The translations under genes were made by a program, and so were the position numbers. This document shows positions 1-5,856 of a stretch of DNA of 5,856 bases, piece by piece (the first letter of the stretch is position 1; each line of letters starts with the position of its first letter). The notes under the pieces are model-generated. The model was not told where the DNA came from, searched no databases, and saw nothing but the letters and a program-made list of their open reading frames with translations. This DNA is from Candidatus Aenigmatarchaeota archaeon (lineage in GTDB: Archaea; Aenigmatarchaeota; Aenigmatarchaeia; CG10238-14; SpSt-28), in the NCBI GenBank assembly GCA_021161995.1, contig JAGGZO010000022.1, forward strand, positions 1 to 5,856. The letters are read 5' to 3'.

Positions 1-1
1 C

Positions 2-907
2 GAAACAGCAAAAGATTTTGATATAGTCTCTACTTTCATATATTCAAAACTTTCCAAAGAAGTAGTAGAAAAATTGGAAAAAACAAAATTAATAACAACA
101 AGATCAACAGGCTATGATCACATAGATTTAGAAGCCTGTAAAAAGAAGGGAATAGTAGTTTGTAATGTTCCTGGATATGGAACTGAAACCGTAGCAGAAC
201 ATACAATAGCATTGATGTTAGCTATATCTAGAAGATTGATAGAATCTTTTGAAGGAACCCGTAAAGGGAATTTTTCTATAAAGGAGTTAACTGGCTTTGA
301 ACTAATGGGAAAAACTCTTGGTATAATTGGGGCCGGAAAGATAGGTAGAAGAGTAGCTGAACTAGCTAAAGCATTTGGTATGCGAGTAATAGCTTTCGAT
401 GTTTACAAAAACGAAGAAGAAAGTAAAAGGATTGGCTACGAATACGTTGATATTGATACATTATTGAAAGAATCTGATATAATCTCCCTTCATGCAAACC
501 TAACAAAAGACAATTATCACATGCTAGATAAAGAAGCGTTCGATAAAATGAAAGATGGTGTCATAATAATAAACACTGCAAGAGGCGGTCTAATCGACAC
601 AAAAGCGCTAATAGAAGCGATAAAAAGTGGAAAAGTGGCATATGCAGGTTTAGATGTTCTAGAAGCTGAGAAAGAAATAAAAGAAGAATTGGAAGTGTTA
701 TATAAAGATGTTATAGATAAGGATGAACTAAAGAAAATGTTAGCTACTCACATCTTAGTTGAAATGGAAGATCAGCTAAATAATGTTTTGATAACACCAC
801 ATAATGCGTTCAATAGCAAAGAAGCATTACATAGAATATTGGAGATAACAATAGATAACATAAAAAATTTCATAGAAGGCAAGCCAATAAACATGGTGAA
901 TGAATGA
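2..907 (+). CDS. D-2-hydroxyacid dehydrogenase (D-lactate dehydrogenase-like), 5' partial
   Basis: NAD-dependent oxidoreductase of the D-isomer 2-hydroxyacid dehydrogenase family, expected to interconvert a 2-oxoacid and a D-2-hydroxyacid in the cytosol. The frame is open to the left edge; 301 residues are visible, and about 30 N-terminal residues are probably missing compared with the usual 330-340. The TTG at 74 is not the start, because the upstream residues already fit the N-terminal catalytic domain. Visible-residue numbering: the Rossmann motif GAGKIG is at 110-115, with Asp133 at the end of the next strand favouring NAD. The catalytic triad is Arg194 (NTARGG), Glu221 (GLDVLE) and His267 (TPHNAF). 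An insertion of about 40 residues between Glu221 and His267 resembles the one in fermentative D-lactate dehydrogenases, so a D-lactate-type substrate is likely but unproven. Its TGA stop overlaps the next ATG. Confidence 0.93.
   Translation, partial: ETAKDFDIVSTFIYSKLSKEVVEKLEKTKLITTRSTGYDHIDLEACKKKGIVVCNVPGYGTETVAEHTIALMLAISRRLIESFEGTRKGNFSIKELTGFELMGKTLGIIGAGKIGRRVAELAKAFGMRVIAFDVYKNEEESKRIGYEYVDIDTLLKESDIISLHANLTKDNYHMLDKEAFDKMKDGVIIINTARGGLIDTKALIEAIKSGKVAYAGLDVLEAEKEIKEELEVLYKDVIDKDELKKMLATHILVEMEDQLNNVLITPHNAFNSKEALHRILEITIDNIKNFIEGKPINMVNE
895..899 (+). promoter_or_regulatory. Ribosome-binding site for the metallopeptidase gene
   Basis: GGTGA lies 4 nt upstream of the ATG at 904, inside the last codons of the dehydrogenase. 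It matches the archaeal 16S 3' end and supports the ATGA-overlapping start, hence translational coupling of the two genes. Confidence 0.6.
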
Positions 908-1293
908 GAACAGAACCGGCACCAGATATAAAGGAAATGGTTAGCGACATAGTAAAAACACTTGAACTAAAACACGTAGACTTAGATAGAATATATTGCG
1001 TAAAATCATACAAGAGCAAAACGAATGCCGTAGCTAGAATATGGTCAATGCCAAAGATATGGAGGAGTGTTTTAAACATGAAACCCGCATATGTAATAGA
1101 GGTAATCTCAGAAAAATTCTATAAACTTCCAAAAAAGGAACAGTACAAAGTACTAATTCACGAGCTTATTCATATACCAAAAAGATTTTCTGGTGGCCTA
1201 GTTCAGCATAAAAACAAATACATCAATTTTTACTATCGAGAAAGAAAGTTATTCAAAGAGTTTCTTAAAAGGAAATCAATGAATTTATTGTAA
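904..1293 (+). CDS. Putative zinc metallopeptidase (HELIH, phage-metallopeptidase-like family)
   Basis: A 129-residue soluble protein of the gluzincin/zincin type. The signature is HELIH at residues 86-90 followed by IPxxFSGG (91-98) and His102. H86, H90 and probably H102 would bind Zn, with Glu87 as the catalytic base. The HExxHxP...SGGL...H arrangement recalls the family annotated as putative phage metallopeptidase (PF18894), which is common in archaea and has no established substrate. There is no signal peptide or membrane segment, so it should act in the cytoplasm. The start is the ATG in the ATGA overlap with the dehydrogenase, backed by a GGTGA site. It lies 18 nt upstream of the Hef helicase. 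A role in proteolysis near DNA, as for SprT/Spartan-like HExxH proteases, is a guess from position only. The family call comes from motif recognition, not from a search. Confidence 0.75.
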   Translation: MRTEPAPDIKEMVSDIVKTLELKHVDLDRIYCVKSYKSKTNAVARIWSMPKIWRSVLNMKPAYVIEVISEKFYKLPKKEQYKVLIHELIHIPKRFSGGLVQHKNKYINFYYRERKLFKEFLKRKSMNLL

Positions 1294-1296
1294 ATA
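1284..1296 (+). promoter_or_regulatory. Possible TATA-like element upstream of the helicase gene
   Basis: The A/T stretch around TTATTGTAAAT is centred about 22-26 nt upstream of the helicase ATG codons, which lack any Shine-Dalgarno motif. This would suit a leaderless transcript starting at the ATG. In such an AT-rich genome the match is weak, and read-through from the upstream genes is equally possible. Confidence 0.2.
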
Positions 1297-1311
1297 GTAA
1301 ATCTTTATTTG

Positions 1312-2856
1312 ATGATGAATTTTAAACCAGACTTTAAACCAAGAGAATATCAAAAAAATATTGCTAACATAGCTAAATGGAGAAATACGCTAGTTATTTT
1401 ACCGACCGGTACGGGAAAAACGATAATAGGATTGATCGTTGCCATACATAGATTAAACAAATACCCCGATTCAAAAGTCATAATACTAGCTCCAACCAGA
1501 CCTCTTGCAAATCAGCATAGAGAAACATTTCTTAGGTTCGCTGAGATAGACGACAATGATATAGTTGTCGTTACCGGAAAAATTCGTAAAGATGATAGAA
1601 AAAAGTTTTACGAAAAGGCAAAAATAATATGTGCAACCCCACAAGTAATAAAAAATGATATTGTTAATAACTCTCTATCACTTGAAAATATCAGCTTAAT
1701 AATCTTTGATGAATGTCATAGAGCAGTAAAAGATTATCCATACACATTCATAGCAAGTGAATACGTAAGAAAGTCTAAATATCCATTGATATTGGGACTG
1801 ACAGCATCACCAGGTTCTAAAAAAGAAAAAATAGAAGAAATAAAGAAAAACTTGTTCATTAAAGCCGTTGAAATGAGAACCGAATGGGACAAGGACATTA
1901 GAAAATACATAAAGAAAATCAAGAAAGTTTACATATATGTCAATCTACCAGAAGAAATAAAAAAAGCTATAAAAGAAATAACGATAGTTGAAAAAGAATT
2001 GATAGAATGGCTAATGAAATATAACGTTTTAAATACATCGTCTCCCAAAAAGAAAGATCTAATAATTCTTCAGAAAAAACTAATAGAAAAGATATCAAAA
2101 GGCGAACTCTCTGAAGGCATACACAGAGCAATACTACAAAAATTGCTTTTACTGATAAAAGTAGAATATATGCTCGAATTGCTTGAAACACAAAGTGCAA
2201 AACACTTCGTTGAATACATAAAAAAACTCGAGAATAGTTCCAAAAGACATGAAAAAATTTTGGTAAATGATCCAAGAATAAGACACGCAAAAATGTTGAT
2301 TGAAGATTTTTTGAAGAACGACCTGCCACACCCAAAGATGGTGAAGCTAATAGAAATAATCAGAAAAATTTTATCTGAACGATCCGATGCTAAAATAATA
2401 GTATTTGCGAACTATAGGTCGACTGTTGATTTTATAAACAAGAAACTAAGAGAAAATGGAGTAAAGTCTAACATTCTAGTTGGACAAGCAAAGAGAAGTG
2501 GAAAGGGGATGAGTCAAAAAGAACAAATAAAGATAATTGAAGAATTTGCAAACGGTATGTTCAACGTATTAATATGCTCTAGTGTAGGTGAAGAAGGTTT
2601 GGATATACCAAAAACCGATTATGCAATATTCTATGAGCCAGTTCCATCAGAAATAAGATCCATTCAAAGGAGAGGTAGGGTTGGTAGACAGTCTACAGGT
2701 ACAGTAATTTTTCTCATAACAAAGGGGACTAGAGATGAAGGATATTATTGGGCATCCTTCCATAAAGAAAGAAGGATGAGGAGAATAATAAGGGATTCTA
2801 AGAAGAATATTTCAAATAAAAACAAGATTTTTCATTGGTTGGGTGATGAAAAGTGA
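1312..2856 (+). CDS. hef: Hef-type superfamily 2 DNA helicase (FANCM-related), helicase half only
   Basis: ATP-dependent translocase for forks and branched DNA. Family members act on stalled replication forks, flaps and Holliday-type junctions. All SF2 motifs are visible (514-residue numbering): motif I TGTGKT 32-37; Ia APTRPLANQ from about 60; II DECH 133-136; III TAS 164-166; a helical insert at about 190-340, as in Hef; IV VFANYRST near 364; V GEEGLDIP near 426; VI QRRGRVGR 452-459. The run EPVPSEIRSIQRRGR is highly typical of Hef. The frame offers TTG 1309, ATG 1312 and ATG 1315 as starts; an ATG is preferred, and none has a Shine-Dalgarno site. Motif II has Cys where most Hef proteins have Ala (DEAH). 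The protein stops right after the helicase core, without the nuclease domain that is fused to it in Pyrococcus-type Hef; that domain is the next gene, overlapping by GTGA. Confidence 0.93.
   Translation: MMNFKPDFKPREYQKNIANIAKWRNTLVILPTGTGKTIIGLIVAIHRLNKYPDSKVIILAPTRPLANQHRETFLRFAEIDDNDIVVVTGKIRKDDRKKFYEKAKIICATPQVIKNDIVNNSLSLENISLIIFDECHRAVKDYPYTFIASEYVRKSKYPLILGLTASPGSKKEKIEEIKKNLFIKAVEMRTEWDKDIRKYIKKIKKVYIYVNLPEEIKKAIKEITIVEKELIEWLMKYNVLNTSSPKKKDLIILQKKLIEKISKGELSEGIHRAILQKLLLLIKVEYMLELLETQSAKHFVEYIKKLENSSKRHEKILVNDPRIRHAKMLIEDFLKNDLPHPKMVKLIEIIRKILSERSDAKIIVFANYRSTVDFINKKLRENGVKSNILVGQAKRSGKGMSQKEQIKIIEEFANGMFNVLICSSVGEEGLDIPKTDYAIFYEPVPSEIRSIQRRGRVGRQSTGTVIFLITKGTRDEGYYWASFHKERRMRRIIRDSKKNISNKNKIFHWLGDEK
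2842..2847 (+). promoter_or_regulatory. Strong ribosome-binding site for the XPF-type nuclease gene
   Basis: GGTGAT lies 5 nt upstream of the GTG at 2853, within the last helicase codons. It is a six-base match to the anti-Shine-Dalgarno end of archaeal 16S rRNA. It decides the nuclease start and is the main argument that the split from the helicase is real, with translation restarting at the overlap. Confidence 0.65.
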
Positions 2857-3515
2857 GTATACAGTATACTCTTTCTAAAAAACCGTTATTAATCTGTGAT
2901 GTAAGAGAACAATTAATAATAAACGAAATTGGATCTTTACCTGAGTCCAAAAAAATTAAAATAATAAAGCAACAACTACCGATAGGAGATTTTATTATAC
3001 ATGACATAATAGTAGAAAGAAAGAGCTTCAATGATTTTGTTTCATCCATTATAGACAAAAGAATATTCAGACAGATAGAAGAATTAACAAAAGAAGGTAG
3101 AGCTTTACTAATAGTTGAGGGTCCATTTGTGATGAAAAGAAATTTCTCAATAAACGCATACATAGGTGCCTTATCCTACATAATTTCTAACTATGAAAAA
3201 TTATCGATAATATTCACGTTTTCACCAAAAGAAACTGCAAAACTAATAATCAAAATTGCTTTAAAAAAACAAAGAGTAAATGAGGATACGTACAAAGTTA
3301 AAGTTGTTAAGAAAAAGGGATCAAGAAATGAAGATCTCGTTATATACATATTGAGCTCATTCCCGGGTATATCAGTAAAAACGGCAAAAAAGATAATCGA
3401 TAAATTCGGTACAATAAAGAATTTCATAAACGCAAAACCTGAAGAACTTAAAAGGCTGCTAGGAGAAAAGAAGGCAAAAAAGATAATTGAAATTTTAAAT
3501 TACAAGGGAATATGA
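2853..3515 (+). CDS. xpf: ERCC4/XPF-family structure-specific nuclease with C-terminal helix-hairpin-helix
   Basis: A 220-residue endonuclease of the XPF/Mus81/Hef family, which cuts flaps and forks near branch points as a homodimer and needs Mg or Mn. The nuclease domain (about residues 10-140) carries the full signature: DVRE (16-19), GD (45-46), ERK (55-57) and Asp61, followed by Arg70. The C-terminal tandem HhH (about 160-216; FPGIS and FGTI are recognisable hairpins) should bind DNA and dimerise. No C-terminal PCNA-binding (PIP) motif of the crenarchaeal XPF type is visible, which fits a former Hef nuclease half rather than a crenarchaeal stand-alone XPF. The GTG start shares GTGA with the helicase stop and has GGTGAT 5 nt ahead. 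The nuclease frame has a stop at 2847-2849, so it cannot extend upstream. The protein probably assembles with the helicase in trans. Confidence 0.93.
   Translation: MSIQYTLSKKPLLICDVREQLIINEIGSLPESKKIKIIKQQLPIGDFIIHDIIVERKSFNDFVSSIIDKRIFRQIEELTKEGRALLIVEGPFVMKRNFSINAYIGALSYIISNYEKLSIIFTFSPKETAKLIIKIALKKQRVNEDTYKVKVVKKKGSRNEDLVIYILSSFPGISVKTAKKIIDKFGTIKNFINAKPEELKRLLGEKKAKKIIEILNYKGI
2855..2871. repeat. Inverted repeat at the helicase/nuclease junction
   Basis: Two perfect 8-nt arms, GAGTATAC and GTATACTC, flank a single A at 2863. In RNA this could form a 7-bp stem with a 3-nt loop. It begins in the GTGA stop/start overlap and covers the first codons of the nuclease. It could affect re-initiation or be a chance result of coding sequence. 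Confidence 0.5.
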
Positions 3516-3519
3516 AATT

Positions 3520-4578
3520 GTGAAAAAATACGTATTTGTCGGATTCGACCCTGGATCAACAATTGGTTTAGCTTTAGTTGACATCAACGGTAAACCAATT
3601 AAAATCTATAGTAAAAAATCCGCTAAATTTTCAGAAATAATCGAAGAAATAATCTCTGTTGGTAGTCCAATATTAATCTCTATAGATAAGGAAAAACCTT
3701 CCCATCTAGCTAAAAAAATAGCAGCTTTATTTGGAGCAAAACTATTGCTACAAGAGAAAGAACCTATTCAATTAGAAAAACAAAAAATGGTTAAAGAAAT
3801 ACTAGGTTGGAATTGTTCAAACGATCATGAAAGGGATGCAGCATATTCTGCATTCTATGCATTCAAAAAATATGAAAATCTAATAGGGAGGATTAAAAGA
3901 ATAACAGAAACCGAAGAGGAAGCTGGATTCGCACTAAAAATGGTACTAAACAACATGGCTGCAAACATAAAGGATGCAATAAAACTTTTGCACGAAAAAC
4001 CATACGAAGAGAAAGAAGAAAAAGAGTCTGATAAAAGAGGTTATAGAAGTTATGAAAAAACAAGAAGATTGATTTCATCTTTGATGAATGAAGTAGAATT
4101 TCTTAGAAAGCTAATAGAAACAAAAAACAAGAAAATTCAAAAATTAGAGGAAACCATTAGAAAAATCCAGCAAAAACCAAAGAAAGAAGTAAAAGTAAAA
4201 ATACTGAGTAACGAAAAAAGGTCAAAGAAGCTTGAAATCATCGAAACCTATATAGCAGAACTCACAAAAAAGATAATTGATATTTTATCTAGGAAGAAGG
4301 TAGCTGCTATACTAATAAGAAAGAATGAAGAAACCATATTAAGGTTGCTCAATGATTTTGTAGTTTTTGATAATATCATTTTAGTTACAGATATTAAAAC
4401 CGATGTAGGTGCGATGCTAGTTATTAATGAAAAAGAGGCTAGTAAGTATTTTGATTTTTCGCAATCAAGGATAATTGAGATAGATGAAGAAAATGCTAGA
4501 AAAATAAAAAAAGAGTTACTCAAAAAACGGGTGAATAAATGGCTCGAAGAATACAGAAGAAAAAAACGAAAAGCCTGA
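3520..4578 (+). CDS. DUF460 (COG2433) protein: RuvC/RNase H-like domain plus coiled coil
   Basis: A 352-residue archaeal protein of the DUF460 family, predicted to have an RNase H fold and possible nuclease activity, but without an established function. The domain fills residues 1-125: strand 1 with GFDPGST and Asp10; a second acidic strand ISIDKE with Asp56; and HERDA at 103-107 with Asp106, the usual RuvC-like acidic positions. A charged helical, probably coiled-coil stretch follows (about 165-225), then a small C-terminal domain (about 240-325) and a basic tail. I recall family members as often about 600 residues or more with an extra N-terminal region; here the protein begins directly at the RNase H strand. 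The GTG start lies 4 nt after the nuclease stop and only just ahead of strand 1, so a later start is unlikely. Linkage to Hef helicase and XPF nuclease suggests work on branched DNA; this is inference. Confidence 0.83.
   Translation: MKKYVFVGFDPGSTIGLALVDINGKPIKIYSKKSAKFSEIIEEIISVGSPILISIDKEKPSHLAKKIAALFGAKLLLQEKEPIQLEKQKMVKEILGWNCSNDHERDAAYSAFYAFKKYENLIGRIKRITETEEEAGFALKMVLNNMAANIKDAIKLLHEKPYEEKEEKESDKRGYRSYEKTRRLISSLMNEVEFLRKLIETKNKKIQKLEETIRKIQQKPKKEVKVKILSNEKRSKKLEIIETYIAELTKKIIDILSRKKVAAILIRKNEETILRLLNDFVVFDNIILVTDIKTDVGAMLVINEKEASKYFDFSQSRIIEIDEENARKIKKELLKKRVNKWLEEYRRKKRKA
4529..4534 (+). promoter_or_regulatory. Ribosome-binding site for the archaeosortase-like gene
   Basis: GGGTGA ends 4 nt before the ATG at 4539, inside the DUF460 gene. 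It supports the unusually long 40-nt overlap of the two reading frames rather than a downstream start. Confidence 0.65.
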
Positions 4579-5084
4579 ATACAAAAAAGCTCTTTAAAGC
4601 TATGATTATACCGTTAATTGTAATTTTGCTTTTTAGCAAAGTTTCGGTATTAACAAAAACAATGATACAAGCTATGATAAAAATAGATGAAGCCTTTCTC
4701 TCATTGATGAACGTAAGATTCTATTCTGAAGGAAACAAAATTCTTATATTAATAGATGAAAGTACGATACTGACAATATTCTTTACAAAAGACTGTATTG
4801 GTCTAACACCATTATCACTTATGCTTATGTTATTGTTGCTGTCCAATACAAAGGATAAATCAAGAAAAATGGTCATATACGCAATATTAATATTTTCTGT
4901 GCTTATAGTAAACATTTTTAGAATTCTAACGGAGACGTACGTCTCTATTAAAAAACCTGAGATTTCAACCATTTTTGAGCGTTTTCTGTTCCCTCTATTC
5001 AATATTGTATATGTATTTTTAGTGTGGTTTTTTATGCTTCAACGCAAATACATATATATAGACATATGGCAGAGAAAAGGCTAG
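4539..5084 (+). CDS. Exosortase/archaeosortase-family membrane transpeptidase (small form)
   Basis: A 181-residue integral membrane protein. After a basic N-terminus (ARRIQKKK) come hydrophobic segments at about 20-38, 68-84, 86-102, 111-130 and 149-168. The conserved archaeosortase pattern is present: Cys86 in DCIGL at the start of a membrane helix, then Arg128 in NIFRI, 42 residues later. Family members cleave a C-terminal sorting signal and attach surface proteins to lipid. The third active-site residue, His in exosortases and Arg in Haloferax ArtA, is not obvious; Arg148 in FERFLFP is the best candidate, and no His occurs there. No target protein with a sorting tail is in the window. It overlaps DUF460 by 40 nt with a good Shine-Dalgarno motif, and overlaps the next gene by 19 nt. 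The family call rests on motif spacing and topology; an unrelated membrane protein is the alternative. Confidence 0.72.
   Translation: MARRIQKKKTKSLNTKKLFKAMIIPLIVILLFSKVSVLTKTMIQAMIKIDEAFLSLMNVRFYSEGNKILILIDESTILTIFFTKDCIGLTPLSLMLMLLLLSNTKDKSRKMVIYAILIFSVLIVNIFRILTETYVSIKKPEISTIFERFLFPLFNIVYVFLVWFFMLQRKYIYIDIWQRKG
5050..5060 (+). promoter_or_regulatory. TATA-like tract just upstream of the coiled-coil gene
   Basis: An alternating ACATATATATA tract ends 5 nt before the ATG at 5066. It looks like an archaeal TATA box, but the expected start of transcription about 25 nt downstream would fall inside the gene. It is therefore either not the promoter of this start or simply coding sequence of the archaeosortase C-terminus (YIYID). 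Confidence 0.2.
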
Positions 5085-5856
5085 CTGAAAGAGTAGATGA
5101 TTTAGAAGAATCTTTCTTAGTACTCTCTGGATTATACGCCGAGCTGAGAAAATATATAGAAAAAATAGACCAAAAACTGAGCAATATATCCGGTATAGAT
5201 GAGGAAAGAGTAAAAACATTGATTAAAGCCACAATGGATGAAAAGCTTGATGAGATTAAAAATGAGTTGAAAATAGAGTTATTACCCAATACACAGCCGT
5301 TTAACGTAGATGGTAAGCTAAAGGTTCTCGAGGATGAGATAATAGCACTAAAAACTAAACTAGTCGATAAAGAAGAGCTAACATCATACATAGATAAAAA
5401 GTTTGATGAAACAATTGCTGACACAAGAGAGAAAATGGATACAGTATTAACAACAATTCAATCTATGAGAAGAGAGATTGCAGACATACCAAAGAATGTT
5501 TACGAAATAGTTGATAAGGTTTCCAGTACGGTCGAGAATATAAAAAAAGAGATGGGAGATTTAAGAAGTTTTCATAATGAATTATCGAATAAGCTTACGG
5601 AAATAAACGAAAGTATAGAGAAAAATAAGGATAAAATATACAAGCATGATGAAGAAATAGCAGAATTGAATGAAAAACTTTCTGATTTATCTAAGCTTTA
5701 TGATGAGATTAAACTATTAAACGAAAAAACGGAATCTTTGAGTAATTCTATTGAGAATGTTAGATCCGTACTGATGAACGAAATAAGTTCGATAAAACAA
5801 ATCAACAAAAGAAAAGTCCAAAAAATTGTGAAAGATATTATATCAGAATATAACCA
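5066..5856 (+). CDS. Coiled-coil protein of unknown function, 3' partial
   Basis: A frame beginning at ATG 5066 (MAEKRLAERVDDLEE) stays open for 263 residues to the right edge, with no stop reached. The visible protein is almost entirely charged helix with heptad-like spacing of Leu/Ile/Val, in several coiled-coil blocks (about 1-72, 83-140, 143-263). Two short breaks carry Pro or Gly: LLPNTQPFNVDG near 72-83 and ADIPKN near 139-144. It has no signal peptide, membrane segment or catalytic motif, and no family is recognised. It starts 19 nt inside the archaeosortase gene, without a clear Shine-Dalgarno site. Coiled-coil composition alone does not reveal function; it could be structural, SMC-like, or a partner of an envelope system. 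The C-terminal domain, which may be diagnostic, is outside the window. Confidence 0.8.
   Translation, partial: MAEKRLAERVDDLEESFLVLSGLYAELRKYIEKIDQKLSNISGIDEERVKTLIKATMDEKLDEIKNELKIELLPNTQPFNVDGKLKVLEDEIIALKTKLVDKEELTSYIDKKFDETIADTREKMDTVLTTIQSMRREIADIPKNVYEIVDKVSSTVENIKKEMGDLRSFHNELSNKLTEINESIEKNKDKIYKHDEEIAELNEKLSDLSKLYDEIKLLNEKTESLSNSIENVRSVLMNEISSIKQINKRKVQKIVKDIISEYN

Noticed and set aside
74..76. TTG as the start of the dehydrogenase
   Set aside because: The same frame is open back to position 2 and encodes residues that fit the family N-terminal domain, so the gene is cut by the window edge.
1309..1311. TTG as the start of the helicase
   Set aside because: Two in-frame ATG codons follow immediately, and no ribosome-binding site favours the TTG; the difference is only one or two residues.
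1294..1311. Terminator or RNA gene in the gap between metallopeptidase and helicase
   Set aside because: The gap is only 18 nt, with no long T-run or stem, so neither can be supported.
1967..2335. 122-residue minus-strand reading frame
   Set aside because: It lies wholly opposite the helicase insert domain, has a biased hydrophobic composition typical of an antisense shadow, and has no start signal.
2798..3163. 121-residue minus-strand reading frame across the helicase/nuclease junction
   Set aside because: The + strand is fully explained by two recognised proteins with complete motifs; the opposite frame has no recognisable domain.
4932..4945. 14-nt perfect palindrome GAGACGTACGTCTC in the archaeosortase gene
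   Set aside because: A palindrome of this length is close to what chance allows in nearly 6 kb. It lies in coding sequence with no neighbouring copy or regulatory context.
5032..5424. 130-residue minus-strand reading frame rich in Ser
   Set aside because: It is antisense to the coiled-coil gene, whose frame is open much longer. The Ser-rich composition is what the complement of an acidic, lysine-rich helix in AT-rich DNA would give.

Overview
The window is an AT-rich stretch of an archaeal genome, densely packed with seven genes, all on the + strand. The archaeal assignment rests on three things. The proteins belong to archaeal families: a Hef-type helicase, an XPF-type nuclease, a DUF460/COG2433 RuvC-like protein and an archaeosortase-like membrane protein. 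The codon choice is rich in AGA and ATA. Ribosome-binding sites of the GGTGA type sit just ahead of several starts. The exact lineage cannot be fixed from this sequence; a small-genome or thermophile-type archaeon (for example a DPANN-like lineage) is possible but is only an inference.

Layout: (1) positions 2-907, a D-2-hydroxyacid dehydrogenase whose N-terminus lies off the left edge. (2) 904-1293, a small HExxH zinc metallopeptidase-like protein, overlapping gene 1 by an ATGA. (3) 1312-2856, the helicase half of Hef (superfamily 2, FANCM-related). (4) 2853-3515, a separate ERCC4/XPF-type nuclease with a helix-hairpin-helix tail, overlapping the helicase by a GTGA. (5) 3520-4578, a short DUF460 protein with a RuvC/RNase H-like domain and a coiled coil. 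(6) 4539-5084, a five-segment membrane protein of the exosortase/archaeosortase type, overlapping gene 5 by 40 nt. (7) 5066 to the right edge, a long coiled-coil protein open at the window end. The largest gap between genes is 18 nt, so no stretch is left unannotated and there is no room for RNA genes or CRISPR arrays.

How they fit together: genes 3, 4 and 5 form a coherent set for branched-DNA processing: a fork/junction translocase, a flap/fork endonuclease, and a putative junction nuclease of the RuvC fold. The helicase and nuclease are one fused protein (Hef) in the best-known euryarchaea, but here they are two abutting reading frames. The junction has a strong Shine-Dalgarno motif and a near-perfect inverted repeat, and a single extra A would fuse the two frames, so it is the most interesting spot in the window. 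The metallopeptidase upstream might be associated with the repair set, but only gene order suggests this. The archaeosortase and coiled-coil genes look like a cell-surface or envelope pair that follows the repair genes without a gap.
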